A stretch of 64,000 nt of DNA from Clostridium algifaecis. Its GTDB lineage: Bacteria > Bacillota > Clostridia > Clostridiales > Clostridiaceae. The stretch's first letter is position 1, and each line of letters starts with the position of its first letter. The notes under the pieces were generated by a model. That model had not been told where the DNA came from. It was given only the letters and a program-made list of their open reading frames with translations, and did no database searches. Shown one piece after another: positions 52,906-62,976 of the stretch. The stretch spans positions 56,621 through 120,620 of the forward strand of contig NZ_JAGGLM010000007.1 of the NCBI RefSeq assembly GCF_017874415.1, in the 5' to 3' direction. The position numbers were made by a program, and so were the translations under genes.

Positions 52906-53808
52906 TTAAATTTTGTTTTCTACAAATTTATCTATTACTTTTACTAAATCCGATATTTCCGGTTTACTTAATTGAGCATCTGCACCTACTGATACTCCTT
53001 TATGTTTTAGATCATCTGTTATTAGTGATGAAAATATTATAACCGGTAATTTTTTTAAAATAGGATGTTCTTTGATTTTTCTTGTGAGCGTATGTCCATC
53101 CATTTGAGGCATTTCAACATCTGTAATTAAAATTTGAACGTCTTCTATAAAATTTTCTTTCTTTTTTTCTACTAAATCCTCTAAATAATCTAGAGCTTGT
53201 TTACCATCGTTAAATAGTTTTAAATTTTTAAAACCAGCTTTAGTAAGTGTATCTTTTAGTAGCTTTCTTATCAGGGCTGAATCATCTGCTAAAGCAACTT
53301 TAATATTGGATCTATCTTTATAATCTACTTCTACAATTTTATCTTCACTTATGCCTGTACTTGGATTAATATCTGTAACTATTTTTTCAAAATCTAACAT
53401 CAATATTATTTTATTATCTAGAACAATATTTCCTATGACTAATGAATCTGTAGATATATCATCCGGTTTCATTATTTTATCCCATCCAATACGATGAACA
53501 CCTACAATACTGTCAATATTAAAACCAACTTTAAGTTTATTAAATTCACATATTATAACTTTAGATTCTTTGTCTATTTTACTTCCTTTTTCTAAAATAT
53601 ACTTTAGATTTATTAAAGGTATTATTTCATTCCTGCACAGCATAAGTCCTCCAACAGCAGGATGTGATTGTGGGAGTTTTCTTAAATTATCCAATTTTAT
53701 TACTTCTTTAACTTTTATAACATTAATTGCATAATGCTTATCATTTATTATAAATTCAAGTATTTCAAGTTCTCCAGTCCCACTTTCTAATAATATTTTT
53801 GATTCCAT
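52906..53808 (-). CDS. cheV: chemotaxis coupling protein CheV
   Basis: This 300-residue protein joins a CheW-like domain (LEFIINDKHYAINVIKVKEVI, LPQSHPAVGGLMLCRNEIIPLINL) to a receiver domain with ALADDSALIRKLL and phospho-acceptor Asp in ILITDVEMPQMDGH, then KLPVIIFSS. It couples chemoreceptors to CheA and adapts by phosphorylation. The ATG at 53808 is preferred because GAGGGG precedes it. No other che genes are in the window. Confidence 0.92.
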   Translation of the reverse strand: MESKILLESGTGELEILEFIINDKHYAINVIKVKEVIKLDNLRKLPQSHPAVGGLMLCRNEIIPLINLKYILEKGSKIDKESKVIICEFNKLKVGFNIDSIVGVHRIGWDKIMKPDDISTDSLVIGNIVLDNKIILMLDFEKIVTDINPSTGISEDKIVEVDYKDRSNIKVALADDSALIRKLLKDTLTKAGFKNLKLFNDGKQALDYLEDLVEKKKENFIEDVQILITDVEMPQMDGHTLTRKIKEHPILKKLPVIIFSSLITDDLKHKGVSVGADAQLSKPEISDLVKVIDKFVENKI

Positions 53809-54080
53809 GATTTTTGCGCCCCTCTTCATTATTTATTATAAAAATATAAAAAATTTATAAATATCTTAATTATATAATCTCACATAATAATGACATATAC
53901 AATAACCGAGCTCAATTTTTATATTTAATAGGAATTAAATACTTTTACTACAAATCTTGATATATAATTGTACTTTTTAATATTTAATCAAAATTATAAA
54001 ATGATATTTTGAAAGACAAATTCAGTTGTAAATAGTAAAATGTATTTGTAGGATAAAGATGATTATATCTGGAGGTTAAT

Positions 54081-54545
54081 ATGATTAGTGCATACAACTA
54101 CGAATTTGAAATTGGAAAAATGGTAATTGTTGAGGAAAATAGTTTTATTACAAATATATATTTTGGAGAAGTTATTCCTGAAAATGCAAATATAGTTGAG
54201 ACACAATTAATCAAGAAGGCATATGGGCAGTTACAAGAATATTTTAATGGTTCAAGAAAAATGTTCAATTTGCCATTAGCAGCACAAGGTACGGACTTTC
54301 AAAGAAAGGTTTGGAATTATCTACAATATATTCCTTATGGAAAAACTTGCAGTTATAAAAATGTGGCAGATGGTATAGGAAATAAAAAAGCATCACGTGC
54401 GGTAGGAATGGCAAATAATAAAAATCCAATTCTTATAGTTATTCCATGTCATCGTGTTATCGGTGTAAATGGTTCGCTGGTTGGTTATGCAGGAGGTTTG
54501 GATGTAAAGAAAAAACTTTTAAATATGGAAAAAATTAATGTATAA
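54081..54545 (+). CDS. ogt: methylated-DNA--protein-cysteine methyltransferase
   Basis: This 154-residue suicide repair protein for O6-alkylguanine has the active-site PCHRVIG at 122-128 (Cys123), the DNA-binding helix SRAVGMANNKNP and the YGKTCSYKNVA segment. There is no Ada regulatory domain. GGAGG precedes the ATG. Endonuclease IV follows 30 bases later, a small DNA-repair unit. Confidence 0.93.
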   Translation: MISAYNYEFEIGKMVIVEENSFITNIYFGEVIPENANIVETQLIKKAYGQLQEYFNGSRKMFNLPLAAQGTDFQRKVWNYLQYIPYGKTCSYKNVADGIGNKKASRAVGMANNKNPILIVIPCHRVIGVNGSLVGYAGGLDVKKKLLNMEKINV

Positions 54546-54575
54546 AGTAAAAAATCAAACTTGGAGGAAATAATA

Positions 54576-55409
54576 ATGTTTAATATAGGTTGTCATTTAT
54601 CGATGTCAAAGGGCTACGAAGCAATGGGAAAGGCAGCAGTTAAAATAGGTGCAAATACTTTTCAATTTTTTACACGTAACCCAAGAGGAAAAAAGGCGAA
54701 GAATATTGATCCTGAAGATGTGAAGGCTTTGCTTAAAATTATGAAAGAAAATAATTTTTCTGCAATTTTAGCACATGCTCCGTATACATTAAATGCTTGT
54801 TCAGCAGATGAGGGAATACGAAATCTTGCTATTGAGCTTATAGAGGATGATTTAAAGAGAATGGAATATCTGCCAAATAATTTTTATAATTTTCATCCTG
54901 GAAGTCATGTAAAACAAGGTGTGGATATTGGAACAAGGTATATAATAAATATGTTAAATAATGTATTGAAACCAGAGCAAAATACAATTGTACTTCTTGA
55001 GACCATGTCTGGAAAGGGAACTGAGATAGGAAAAACTTTCGAAGAATTAAAGAATATATTAGATGGTGTGGAGCTTTCGAATAAAATGGGAGTATGTTTG
55101 GATACATGCCATGTTTACGATGCAGGCTATGATATAGTTAATGACCTTGATGGAGTACTAAAAGAATTTGATGATATTATAGGTCTTGATAAATTACGTG
55201 CAATTCATCTAAATGACAGCAAAAATCCTTTTGCAAGTCATAAAGATAGGCATGAAACAATTGGAGAAGGTTCAATTGGGCTAGCGGCCATAACTAAAAT
55301 TATAAATCATCCTGAATTGAGACATCTTCCATTCTTTTTAGAAACTCCAAATGACTTAAGCGGTCATGAAAAAGAAATTAAAATACTTAGAGAGGCATTT
55401 AAGTATTAG
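54576..55409 (+). CDS. nfo: deoxyribonuclease IV
   Basis: This 277-residue zinc-dependent AP endonuclease TIM barrel starts [15 protein letters not shown] and has [63 protein letters not shown] and LETPND, holding the expected His, Glu and Asp metal ligands. The ATG at 54576 has GGAGG upstream. It cleaves at abasic sites in base-excision repair. Confidence 0.94.
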   Translation: MFNIGCHLSMSKGYEAMGKAAVKIGANTFQFFTRNPRGKKAKNIDPEDVKALLKIMKENNFSAILAHAPYTLNACSADEGIRNLAIELIEDDLKRMEYLPNNFYNFHPGSHVKQGVDIGTRYIINMLNNVLKPEQNTIVLLETMSGKGTEIGKTFEELKNILDGVELSNKMGVCLDTCHVYDAGYDIVNDLDGVLKEFDDIIGLDKLRAIHLNDSKNPFASHKDRHETIGEGSIGLAAITKIINHPELRHLPFFLETPNDLSGHEKEIKILREAFKY

Positions 55410-55473
55410 AATGGTTATATTTCAATTTGCCTATTAATAAATTTTATCAGCGTAGAGAAAGAAGGAGTTTGCT

Positions 55474-56229
55474 TTGGCAATACATATAATATTGGTAATG
55501 TTTGTAGTTGGAGTTGCACTTGGATTTGTAGGAGCAGGAGGATCCGGATTTATAATATCTATTTTAACCACAATATTTGGTTTTACTATACATATAGCGC
55601 TTGGAACAGCACTGGCTGCAATGATATTCTCATCTATATCAGGTACAATTAGCCATTATAAAGAAGGGGATATTATTCTTAAGGTAGGAATTGCAGTTGG
55701 AATTTTTGGAGCTATTGGAGCATGGACAAGTTCTAATTTTTCTGGCTTTATTTCAGGTTATAAATTAAAATGGATGACTTCTGGAATGCTTTATTTATCT
55801 GCATTAATATTGTGGATGCGTATGTTTCTTGTTGAAAGTAATAAAATTTCAGGTAAAAATTCGCTGCCTACTGGAATAAGATTCTGGATATCTGTATGTG
55901 GAATTGGGCTTGTAACGGGAACTCTATCTGGTATGTTTGGTATAGGATCTGCTGCATTTATTCAAATTGGATTGATGTTGATACTTGGAATGTCAGTAAG
56001 ACAATCCGCAGGAACTACGATGATGGTAATTGTCCCAATAGCTATAGCTGGAGGACTTGGATATTACCATTTAGGATATTTGGATATACCATTGCTTTTT
56101 GAAGTTGTTGCAGGTACTATGGTAGGATCTTATATAGGTGCTAAATTTACTAGAAGAGTTCCCCTTCCTGTGCTTAAAGTTGCAATGATTTTGGTACCGG
56201 TTACAGCTGCTACTATGCTTATAATTTAA
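55474..56229 (+). CDS. TauE/SafE family membrane protein
   Basis: This 251-residue, eight-span permease has the repeated glycine-rich halves of the family (VGVALGFVGAGGSGFII and GLVTGTLSGMFGIGSAAFIQIGLML, GTTMMVIVPIAIAGG). Members export sulfite, sulfoacetate or other small anions. The start is TTG at 55474 with AAGGAG upstream. Substrate unknown. Confidence 0.85.
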   Translation: MAIHIILVMFVVGVALGFVGAGGSGFIISILTTIFGFTIHIALGTALAAMIFSSISGTISHYKEGDIILKVGIAVGIFGAIGAWTSSNFSGFISGYKLKWMTSGMLYLSALILWMRMFLVESNKISGKNSLPTGIRFWISVCGIGLVTGTLSGMFGIGSAAFIQIGLMLILGMSVRQSAGTTMMVIVPIAIAGGLGYYHLGYLDIPLLFEVVAGTMVGSYIGAKFTRRVPLPVLKVAMILVPVTAATMLII

Positions 56230-56370
56230 TACTTTTTGGCATAATATGTATTTTGCACAAGTATATACTAGAAAATGATAGTATTTATGAGAAAAATGTT
56301 CATTATATACATCAGATACATCAAAATTATGCTATAATGTGAATAATATTTTAAGTATGGAAGTGTTTTT

Positions 56371-56976
56371 ATGATAGAATGGATATTCTACTTTTTAGGA
56401 ATTGTATTTTTAGTAATGCTTTTGAAGTCCCTCATACTTAAACCTATATTGTTTAAGGAAAAGTGGCAATCTGGAGTAATGTATGGTTTACCTACTATAA
56501 TATGTTTTTTAATATTTTTTATGTTAATCTATTCAGATTATAATTCAGAACAGGTTTTTATTAAAAATAAACAAAATGATTATAGTACTACTGCATGGCA
56601 GCCTCCGCGCGTGAGCGGCAGTGAGACAGCTGTACAACCTGGCAGTGCAAATTATATCAGTATACCAGTTCCTCAAAGCAAGAATTTACAGAATGGACTT
56701 ATAAGTTTGCAAAATGATTTGAATGCTTTACAAAAAAGCATGGGTATGGCTCAAAGTAGTACAACCACAGCTCAGACAACTAATGTAAATTCAAAGCAGC
56801 AAGCGTATACTGATGCTAATGGCAGACCGGCTATAATAGGAGATCCTATCAAAAAAACATATATTATTCCTGGTAGTGCAAACTATAATACAAAGTTAAA
56901 AAATACGGATAATGACAATGTTTATTTTAGGACTGAAGAGGAAGCTGAAACTGCAGGGTTTAAAATTGGACAATAA
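56371..56976 (+). CDS. membrane protein with small C-terminal domain
   Basis: Two spans (about 2-22 and 38-55) are followed by a Ser/Gln/Thr-rich linker and a small C-terminal domain, GRPAIIGDPIKKTYIIPGSANY then VYFRTEEEAETAGFKIG. The latter resembles a short module at the end of Firmicute secreted nucleases and surface proteins (IIGNxxSKxYHxPxxxxY...YFxTEEEAxAAGY). The segment at bases about 56601-56625 is unusually G+C-rich (CCGCGCGTGAGCGGC). Function unknown. Confidence 0.75.
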   Translation: MIEWIFYFLGIVFLVMLLKSLILKPILFKEKWQSGVMYGLPTIICFLIFFMLIYSDYNSEQVFIKNKQNDYSTTAWQPPRVSGSETAVQPGSANYISIPVPQSKNLQNGLISLQNDLNALQKSMGMAQSSTTTAQTTNVNSKQQAYTDANGRPAIIGDPIKKTYIIPGSANYNTKLKNTDNDNVYFRTEEEAETAGFKIGQ

Positions 56977-57086
56977 TAAAATTGAAAATTAAAAGTTATT
57001 TTAAGAAAATATTAAGGTTGCTGTATTAAAATATTTGTGAAATTTAATATTAATTTAAAAAATTTTACAATAAAGGAAGTGTAGAA

Positions 57087-57437
57087 ATGAGCGTTTCATC
57101 AATTTCTTCAATATCAAATGCTGCAGTATACTCTACTAGCAATAATAATGATACAAGTGCACTTGAAAAACAGGAACAAGCTATTGAAAAAGAAATTCAA
57201 GAAGAAAACTCAAGTAAGGATGATGAAAAGACAAAGCAATCAAAAGTAAGGCAATTAGAATCTCAGCTTCAACAAATTGAATCTCAAATTCAGCAAAAAC
57301 AATCACAAAAAACAGGAAGTACCTCTGGTTCTAATACAGAAATATTAAAGAGTAGTAGTAGTACTTCAACAGATGCTTCTAAAACCAATGCTTCTAAAAC
57401 AAATTCTAGCAGTAACATAGTTGACGTGTTTGCTTAA
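57087..57437 (+). CDS. FlxA-like small coiled-coil protein
   Basis: This 116-residue protein has a Ser/Asn-rich start (MSVSSISSISNAAVYS), a central coiled coil (LESQLQQIESQIQQKQSQ) and a Ser/Thr-rich tail. The coil pattern is that of FlxA-like proteins, often associated with motility regulons. GGAAGTG precedes the ATG. Function is not established. Confidence 0.7.
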   Translation: MSVSSISSISNAAVYSTSNNNDTSALEKQEQAIEKEIQEENSSKDDEKTKQSKVRQLESQLQQIESQIQQKQSQKTGSTSGSNTEILKSSSSTSTDASKTNASKTNSSSNIVDVFA

Positions 57438-57463
57438 TTTTAGCCAGACTATGAAGAGCAAGG

Positions 57464-57486
57464 CCAGAGGCTTTTTATGCCTCTGG
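57464..57486. terminator. bidirectional terminator overlapping a stop codon
   Basis: CCAGAGGC (57464-57471) pairs perfectly with GCCTCTGG (57479-57486) between convergent genes. It overlaps the last codons of the minus-strand gene. Confidence 0.75.
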
Positions 57487-58179
57487 AATAAAAAATATAC
57501 TTCCCCTGTCTATAAGTTTTCCTTTTCTTAAAAATATAGGTTTTAAATTATATTTTCCTAAAAAGTTGATTATTTTTTCACTATAAGCATAATAATTTAG
57601 ATCTCCAAAAAATATCATATAATTATCTAAAATTCCGCAGCAACCTCCAATAAAACCATAATCAAGACCTGGCAGAATAATATCTCCTGATGGAATTTTT
57701 AAAATATCAATATTTTCTCCTTCAAGTGTTTTTAAAATGGATGGATCACTTGTTATTATTGCGTTTTTATTTACTGGGGCACAGGAACATTTGGTGTATC
57801 CCTGACTTACATTTATAAGCTTCTTATTTTGCACATTATTTAATAATATTTTATCTGTATATTTTAAATTATGTACGAATAAATTAGGAAGATTTAAAGC
57901 ATTTAAAATTATATCTTCAGGATATTTATCTGTAAGACTATTTTTTGATAGAATAACATTTAAACCAATGGAAATTAATTTGTTTATAAATATTTCATTC
58001 ATATCTTTGTGAACTATTACTGTATGTTTATCTATAAAGTGAATCTGCATATCTGGATGACCACATACTGAATCATAAAGAAGCCTGCATGGAGGACACA
58101 ATATGATTTCTACTCCTAGATTAATTAGATTTTGTTTTTCCTCATCATTTATTCTGAAATCTACAATAGCGTATCTCAT
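57475..58179 (-). CDS. conserved clostridial hypothetical protein
   Basis: This 234-residue soluble protein has several conserved-looking Cys (LCPPCRLL, KCSCAPVNKNAIITSD, GFIGGCCG) and begins RYAIVDFRINDEEKQNL. The layout recalls an uncharacterised clostridial family (DUF6873 in my recollection). The alternating Asp/Asn-rich strands could be an amidinotransferase-like fold, but this is a guess. GGGGG precedes the ATG. Confidence 0.65.
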   Translation of the reverse strand: MRYAIVDFRINDEEKQNLINLGVEIILCPPCRLLYDSVCGHPDMQIHFIDKHTVIVHKDMNEIFINKLISIGLNVILSKNSLTDKYPEDIILNALNLPNLFVHNLKYTDKILLNNVQNKKLINVSQGYTKCSCAPVNKNAIITSDPSILKTLEGENIDILKIPSGDIILPGLDYGFIGGCCGILDNYMIFFGDLNYYAYSEKIINFLGKYNLKPIFLRKGKLIDRGSIFFIPEA

Positions 58180-58455
58180 TTGATTGCCCCCGTATTTAGT
58201 TAATAACTCAACTCTTTTAGTTAATAGTTAAGAATGAAGAATTAATAGTTAATGTGGATTTTTTATTTTGCTATTAAGTCAAGATTTTATATGTGTGAAA
58301 ATTGAATGAATAATTCTATGTATATAATACACTTCTAATTATATTTATTAAAATCAAAATGTAAATTATATATTGAAAAAAGTCGATATTTGACAATGAA
58401 ATTTTGAATATAGATTCCCTTTAGACACATACTATTTTAGAAGGGAGTGTAAAAA

Positions 58456-59310
58456 ATGCTGTTATTAAATTTGGCTTACAATATTGAAAGAGATGATATA
58501 TTTAATGGAATAAAATCTATTAAAGAGTACTTTAAAAGTAAAAATATAAACATAGGTATATCTGAAAGTGTAGAATGTAAAACTCACTTCCTAAAAATAT
58601 TCTCTGATTGTGAATTGAATAAAAAGCTTATTAATGTGTTTAATATATATGCGGCTAATATGTTGTATGATATATTGATAGATGAATTTTATAACAAAGA
58701 ATTAGACTCTTTTTTAAATGATATGTATTTTTTCCTGCAAAACGATGAGATGAATTATATAAAGAACGAAAGTTTAAACATAATCAAGGGAAAAATTTCT
58801 ATTGTAGATGATAACTCAATATATTGTATAAATAAAAAAAATAATATAATAAAAAAGATAGCAACATTTATAGACGAAAATAATACTATAAATGTTGAGG
58901 GATTCATTACATTCAGGATGAAAGATATTTTAGATGATATAAAAAGTATAATTGACAAGATAGTGGAAGAATATATGGTTGAAAAAGAGTACGATGAATT
59001 TATAAAGCTTTTAAAATATTTTGTAGAAATTCAAGAAAGTAAAATAGATTACATGGATATAGTTATAGAAAACAGCGGTGATTATATTATTAAAAATAAA
59101 CATGGAATAGATATAACTACAAAACTGTTTAGCCAATTGACTGAATTTAAGACGGATAAAAATGCAAGTACTGAAGATTTGCTTATAAGCACTCTTATAA
59201 CAAATTCACCGGAAAAAATAATTATACACTCAATAGAGAATTGTAGAAATAAAGAAGTAATAGATACTATAAAAAAGGTATTTACTGATAGAGTAATGAT
59301 TTATAAATAA
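58456..59310 (+). CDS. ytxC: putative sporulation protein YtxC
   Basis: This 284-residue acidic protein matches the YtxC pattern: a central FITFRMKDILDDIKSIIDKIVEEYMVEKEYDEFIKLLKYFVEIQ segment (here at about residues 154-198) and location directly before thrS, as is usual in Bacillus and Clostridium. AGAAGGGAG precedes the ATG. The molecular role is unknown. Confidence 0.82.
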   Translation: MLLLNLAYNIERDDIFNGIKSIKEYFKSKNINIGISESVECKTHFLKIFSDCELNKKLINVFNIYAANMLYDILIDEFYNKELDSFLNDMYFFLQNDEMNYIKNESLNIIKGKISIVDDNSIYCINKKNNIIKKIATFIDENNTINVEGFITFRMKDILDDIKSIIDKIVEEYMVEKEYDEFIKLLKYFVEIQESKIDYMDIVIENSGDYIIKNKHGIDITTKLFSQLTEFKTDKNASTEDLLISTLITNSPEKIIIHSIENCRNKEVIDTIKKVFTDRVMIYK

Positions 59311-59384
59311 GATATATGTTATTAATTTTAAAATTATTAGTTTTAATATTGACATATTTAATTTAGAATAATAAAATAAGTTAC

Positions 59385-59668
59385 ATAAGCAAAGACGATG
59401 AAGAGGAAAAGTAGATAAAAATGTTGTTTCAAGAGATAAAAACTTATTAGCTGAGAGGTTTTTTAAACAATACTTATTGAAAACCACCTTTGAGTTGAAT
59501 ACTGAATATCAATTTTATTGATTATTAAGTATTTCCGTTGACCTGCGCTAAAGGTTCTAGAGATAACAGTGATAAATCATAATTTTAGTTTAGCCAGAAA
59601 TAAGGTATTGCTGTTAATTTGGGTGGAAACACGGCAAGCTCGTCCCATTTTAGGGGAGAGCTTTTTTA
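59385..59668 (+). promoter_or_regulatory. threonine T-box leader
   Basis: The T-box core AATTTGGGTGGAAACACGG is at 59617-59635. Its TGGA (59624-59627) would pair with the UCCA end of uncharged tRNA-Thr. A Thr codon ACC (59483-59485, in GAAAACCACC) is a good specifier, and AGCTGAGAGG upstream fits stem I. The terminator AAGCTCGTCCC...GGGAGAGCTTTTTT (59636-59668) competes with the antiterminator. Uncharged tRNA-Thr switches on thrS. Confidence 0.92.
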
Positions 59669-59703
59669 TATTTTTACTTTATTTACATAGAGGAGGAACA
59701 ATA

Positions 59704-61617
59704 ATGATAAAATTATCTTTAAAAGATGGCAAAGAAATAGAAGTTCCAGAGGGTTCTAAAGTGTCTGATGCTGCTTCAAAAATAAGTATTTCATTGGGTA
59801 AAAAAGCATTGGGAGCAAAATTAAATGGAAAAGTTTCAGAGTTAATGCAGGAGATAAAAGAAGATTCAAAAATTGAAATCATTACATTTGATGATGATGA
59901 AGGTAAGAAAATATTAAGACATACTGCATCGCATATACTTGCACAGGCAGTTAAGAGATTATATCCAGAGGTAAAATTAGCTATAGGGCCTTCAATAGAT
60001 GATGGATTTTATTATGACATAGATGCTGATTTTTCATTTACTCCAGAATTACTTGAAAAGATTGAAAAAGAAATGAACAAGATAATAAAAGAAAATGAAA
60101 AATTAGAAAGATTTGAACTTTCAAGAGATGAAGCTATAAAATTAATGGAAGAAAAGAAAGAACCTTATAAGGTTCAGTTAATTAAAGATTTACCTGAAGA
60201 CGAGGTTATATCTTTTTATAAACAGGGAGATTTTGTAGATTTATGTGCTGGACCTCATGTACCATCAACAGGAAAAGTTAAAGTAATAAAACTTCTTTCA
60301 ATTGCAGGGGCTTACTGGAGAGGCAATGAAAAGAACAAGATGCTCCAAAGAATATATGGTACTGCTTTTGAAAAGAAAAGTGAATTACAAGCTTATTTGA
60401 CAATGATGGAAGAAGCTAAAAAGAGAGATCATAGAAAAATAGGAAAAGAACTTGACCTTTTCAGTATACACGAAGAAGGACCAGGATTTCCATTCTTCCA
60501 TCCAAAGGGAATGGTTATAAGAAATACACTTCAGAATTACTGGAGAGAAGTACACGAAAAAGCAGGATATGAAGAGATAATGACTCCTATTATATTAAAT
60601 GAAAAGTTATGGCATCAATCAGGACACTGGGATCATTATAAAGAAAATATGTATTTTACTAAGATAGATGATGAGGATTATGCTATAAAACCAATGAACT
60701 GTCCGGGCTCTATACTTGTTTATAAAAACAAAATACATTCGTATAGAGATCTCCCTATAAGATATGGTGAAATGGGAATTGTTCACAGACATGAGAAATC
60801 TGGAGCACTTCATGGACTTATGAGAGTAAGGTGCTTTACTCAAGATGATGCCCATATATTTATGACTAGAGAAATGATGACAGAGGAAATAATAAAGGTA
60901 ATAAAATTAATAGATAGTTTTTATAAGGTATTTGGATTTGATTATTTTGTAGAATTATCTACAAGACCAGAAAATTCCATGGGAAGTGATGAAGACTGGG
61001 AGGCTGCAACAGAAGGACTTAAAGCTGCACTTAAAGCCGCAGGACTTGATTACAAGATAAATGAAGGAGATGGAGCGTTCTATGGTCCTAAAATAGATTT
61101 CCATCTAAGAGATTGTATAGGAAGAACATGGCAGTGCGGAACTGTTCAACTTGATTTCCAGATGCCTGAAAGGTTTGATTTAACATATATAGGAGCAGAT
61201 GGAGAGAAGCATAGGCCAGTCATGGTTCACAGGGTTGTATTTGGATCTATAGAAAGATTTATAGGAATATTGATCGAAAATTATGCAGGAGCATTCCCGG
61301 TTTGGCTTGCACCAGTTCAGGCTGAAGTTATGAATATAACTGATTCTCAGGTTGATTATGTTAAAAATATTGTAGATAAGTTGAAACAAAATGGAATAAG
61401 AGTTGAATCTGATGTTAGAAATGAGAAGATAGGATATAAGATAAGAGAAGCTCAAATGCAGAAGGTTCCATATATGCTTGTAATTGGAGACAAAGAAATA
61501 AAAGAAGGGGTTGTTTCAGTTAGAAGTAGAAAAGATGGTGATATTGGAACTATGAAGCTTAATGAATTTATAGACAAAGTAAAAGATGAAATAGCTACAA
61601 AAGCAAAAGATCTTTAA
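59704..61617 (+). CDS. thrS: threonyl-tRNA synthetase
   Basis: This 637-residue class II synthetase has a TGS domain (IKLSLKDGKEIEVPEG), an editing domain (HTASHILAQAVKRLYP, DLCAGPHVPSTGKVK with the zinc/editing Cys-His set), the catalytic core (MNCPGSILVY, RYGEMGIVHRHEKSGALHGLMRVRCFTQDDAHIF, GAFYGPKIDFHLRDCIGR) and an anticodon-binding end. The ATG at 59704 follows GAGGAGGAAC; an earlier open frame would run through the T-box. It is controlled by the leader at 59385. Confidence 0.97.
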   Translation: MIKLSLKDGKEIEVPEGSKVSDAASKISISLGKKALGAKLNGKVSELMQEIKEDSKIEIITFDDDEGKKILRHTASHILAQAVKRLYPEVKLAIGPSIDDGFYYDIDADFSFTPELLEKIEKEMNKIIKENEKLERFELSRDEAIKLMEEKKEPYKVQLIKDLPEDEVISFYKQGDFVDLCAGPHVPSTGKVKVIKLLSIAGAYWRGNEKNKMLQRIYGTAFEKKSELQAYLTMMEEAKKRDHRKIGKELDLFSIHEEGPGFPFFHPKGMVIRNTLQNYWREVHEKAGYEEIMTPIILNEKLWHQSGHWDHYKENMYFTKIDDEDYAIKPMNCPGSILVYKNKIHSYRDLPIRYGEMGIVHRHEKSGALHGLMRVRCFTQDDAHIFMTREMMTEEIIKVIKLIDSFYKVFGFDYFVELSTRPENSMGSDEDWEAATEGLKAALKAAGLDYKINEGDGAFYGPKIDFHLRDCIGRTWQCGTVQLDFQMPERFDLTYIGADGEKHRPVMVHRVVFGSIERFIGILIENYAGAFPVWLAPVQAEVMNITDSQVDYVKNIVDKLKQNGIRVESDVRNEKIGYKIREAQMQKVPYMLVIGDKEIKEGVVSVRSRKDGDIGTMKLNEFIDKVKDEIATKAKDL

Positions 61618-61623
61618 AAAATA

Positions 61624-61652
61624 TTGACATCCAAGAATGTTAATAGTATAAT
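61624..61652 (+). promoter_or_regulatory. sigma-A promoter of infC operon
   Basis: Perfect TTGACA (61624-61629) and TATAAT (61647-61652) are separated by 17 bases, directly after thrS. Confidence 0.85.
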
Positions 61653-61654
61653 AA

Positions 61655-61796
61655 TATTCGTTGAGTTTTAAGAAGAAACTAGCCGTTTCTCACCTTACAG
61701 CATTGCTAGTAAGGTTATGAAAGATTTTTATTTAAAATCTTTACTTTTGTTCTACTATTTAGAGTATTAGGAGACGGCTTTGGCTGTCTCTTTTTT
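61655..61796 (+). promoter_or_regulatory. ribosomal protein L20-type leader with terminator
   Basis: This structured leader before infC-rpmI-rplT contains AGCCGTTTCTCACCTTACAG and ends in GAGACGGC-TTTG-GCTGTCTC-TTTTTT (61771-61796), an intrinsic terminator. AGCCGTTTCTC (61681 on) can pair with the GAGACGGCT arm as an alternative. In Firmicutes, L20 binds such leaders to attenuate its own operon. Confidence 0.8.
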
Positions 61797-61837
61797 ATAT
61801 GTGATATTTGGAAAATTTTGTTTAGGAGGTGAAAATT

Positions 61838-62350
61838 ATTAATAAAGGTTTTCTTGTAAATGAAAATATAAGAGTAAAAGAAGTAAGAGCTATTAGTAAT
61901 GATGGAGAACAATTAGGAATTATATCTGCGAAAGATGCTCTTAAAATTGCAGAGGAAAATGAATTGGATTTGGTAATGATATCTCCAAATGCCAAGCCAC
62001 CTGTATGCAAGATCATGAATTATGGCAAGTTTATTTATGAACAAACCAAAAAAGAAAAAGAGGCTAGGAAAAAACAGAAGATTGTAAATATAAAGGAAGT
62101 TAGACTTAGTCCTACTATTGAAGATCATGATATTTCTATCAAAGCTAATAACGCAAGAAAATTTTTACTTGCAGGGGATAAAGTTAAAGTTACAGTTAGA
62201 TTTAGAGGAAGACAGGCAGACTATTCATCTGTTGGTAGGAAGATACTTGACAATTTTTATTTGAAACTTGAAGATGTAAGTGCAATTGAAAAGAGGGCAA
62301 AACTCGAAGGAAGAAATATGATAATGATTTTGTCGCCTAAAAAAGCATAA
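61838..62350 (+). CDS. infC: translation initiation factor IF-3
   Basis: This protein of about 170 residues starts [19 protein letters not shown] and has [21 protein letters not shown] [13 protein letters not shown], then the C-terminal domain [11 protein letters not shown]. No ATG is available. A GTG at 61829 overlaps AGGAGG, so the real start is most likely the rare ATT at 61838 (8 bases from AGGAGG) or ATT at 61835. AUU starts are the known device by which IF-3 limits its own synthesis. Confidence 0.93.
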   Translation: MNKGFLVNENIRVKEVRAISNDGEQLGIISAKDALKIAEENELDLVMISPNAKPPVCKIMNYGKFIYEQTKKEKEARKKQKIVNIKEVRLSPTIEDHDISIKANNARKFLLAGDKVKVTVRFRGRQADYSSVGRKILDNFYLKLEDVSAIEKRAKLEGRNMIMILSPKKA

Positions 62351-62375
62351 TTGAATTGAGAAGGAGGAATCTGTT

Positions 62376-62573
62376 ATGCCAAAAATGAAGACTAAAAAAA
62401 GTGTAGCAAAAAGATTTAAAGTTACAGGAACAGGAAAACTTAAGAGGGCAAAAGCTTTTAGAAGCCATAAGTTAACAGCTAAAAGTGCAAAGGTTAAAAG
62501 AAACCTTAGAAAAGCAGGATATGTTTCAGCAACTCAAGAAAAAACAATGAAAAATTTATTACCTTATGTATAA
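62376..62573 (+). CDS. rpmI: ribosomal protein L35
   Basis: This 65-residue basic protein starts [20 protein letters not shown], with the family length and pattern. AGGAGG precedes the ATG. It lies between infC and rplT as usual. Confidence 0.97.
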   Translation: MPKMKTKKSVAKRFKVTGTGKLKRAKAFRSHKLTAKSAKVKRNLRKAGYVSATQEKTMKNLLPYV

Positions 62574-62601
62574 TCGGTAGAGTCTAGAAGGAGGTTAAAA
62601 A

Positions 62602-62961
62602 ATGGCAAGAGTAAAAAGAGCGGTTAATGCTCGTAAGTATCATAAAAAAGTATTAAAATTAGCTAAAGGCTATTATGGTGGAAGAAGCAAATTATTCAAG
62701 ACTGCTAATGAATCAGTTATAAGAGCACTTAGAAATGCATATTTTGGAAGAAAATTAAAAAAGAGAGATTTTAGAAAGCTTTGGATAGCAAGAATAAATG
62801 CTGCAGCAAGAATAAATGGAATTTCTTATTCAAGATTTATGAATGGAATAAAAACTGCAGGAATTGATATTAATAGAAAGATACTTTCAGATATAGCAAT
62901 AAATGATCCAAAAGCATTTACTGAATTAGCTGATATAGCTAAAAAACAATTAACTGCTTAA
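62602..62961 (+). CDS. rplT: ribosomal protein L20
   Basis: This 119-residue protein has [36 protein letters not shown] and [17 protein letters not shown]. It is the likely autoregulator that binds the leader at 61655. AGGAGG precedes the ATG. Confidence 0.97.
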   Translation: MARVKRAVNARKYHKKVLKLAKGYYGGRSKLFKTANESVIRALRNAYFGRKLKKRDFRKLWIARINAAARINGISYSRFMNGIKTAGIDINRKILSDIAINDPKAFTELADIAKKQLTA

Positions 62962-62976
62962 TATAGTATTTACATA

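Noticed and set aside
57042..57071. Two ATTTAAW heptamers 11 bases apart before the FlxA-like gene, resembling the Pho-type repeats
   Set aside because: The nearest -10 (TACAAT) is at the wrong spacing and would start transcription inside the ribosome binding site.
59569..59703. Longer N-terminus of threonyl-tRNA synthetase
   Set aside because: The in-frame extension runs through the T-box antiterminator and terminator. The ATG at 59704 has a strong ribosome binding site and gives the standard TGS-domain start.
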